Of a stretch of DNA of 5,574 nucleotides, positions 5,574-5,574 are shown in pieces. Positions within the stretch are counted from its first letter, which is position 1. Each line of letters opens with the position of its first letter. A program made the translations under genes and the position numbers. The DNA comes from Acidobacteriota bacterium (GTDB lineage Bacteria; Acidobacteriota; Blastocatellia; Pyrinomonadales; Pyrinomonadaceae). The notes under the pieces are model-generated. The model made no database searches. It worked only from the letters and a program-made list of their open reading frames with translations, and was not told the DNA's origin. The stretch covers positions 1 through 5,574 of the forward strand of contig JAKOSS010000285.1 of the NCBI GenBank assembly GCA_029777145.1. The letters run 5' to 3'.

Positions 5574-5574
5574 A
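5565..5574 (+). CDS. Possible start of a plus-strand gene leaving the window
   Basis: An ATG at 5565 is preceded at 11 nt by a strong AAGGAG (5548-5553). Only Met-Thr-Arg and one base are inside the window, so the product is unknown. It would be divergent from the thiolase gene, with about 294 nt between their starts. The ribosome-binding site lies inside an inverted repeat, so it may be a coincidence of the palindrome. Confidence 0.3.

Overview
The window reads as accessory chromosome from a moderately GC-rich bacterium. An acidobacterial origin (Blastocatellia-like) is my best guess, based on intergenic DNA rich in short imperfect palindromes and AATCCC-type words next to conserved acyl-CoA genes. 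No marker gene here proves it.

Layout. Positions 1-200 are the left end of an insertion sequence. It carries the first 48 codons of an IS1182-like transposase on the minus strand and ends inside a copy of a local palindromic repeat. Positions 201-1080 hold no credible gene. They are a mosaic of palindromic repeats with a large imperfect inverted repeat (about 303-465 against 782-945), eight small hairpins with the same GTCGC/GCGAC stem, and three direct copies of a roughly 36-nt unit. Positions 1111-1272 hold two 9-nt minisatellites facing each other, ending 10 nt past the stop codon of the next gene.

Three complete genes follow, all on the minus strand. In transcription order they are acetyl-CoA acetyltransferase (5270-4089), an asparagine-synthetase-like protein of 575 aa (3970-2243), and 3-hydroxybutyryl-CoA dehydrogenase (2131-1283). 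The thiolase condenses two acetyl-CoA to acetoacetyl-CoA, or the reverse. The dehydrogenase interconverts acetoacetyl-CoA and 3-hydroxybutyryl-CoA. They are successive steps of butanoate, polyhydroxybutyrate-precursor or short-chain beta-oxidation metabolism. The gene between them is the oddity: its glutaminase-like domain starts Met-Ser instead of Met-Cys, so it should not use glutamine in the normal way, while its ATP-binding SGGLDS loop is intact. A strong terminator hairpin (4014-4069) separates the thiolase from it, so the three are unlikely to form one simple operon.

The right end (5271-5574) is the thiolase leader plus further palindromes: a near-perfect 16-bp stem at 5439-5472, and a nested inverted repeat at 5508-5573. 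The latter enfolds a good ribosome-binding site and a possible ATG at 5565 for a plus-strand gene that continues out of the window.

No convincing new multi-gene system is visible. The points most worth a second look are the palindromic repeat family and its insertion by the IS, the opposed minisatellites, and the Cys-less asparagine-synthetase-like protein between two acyl-CoA genes.
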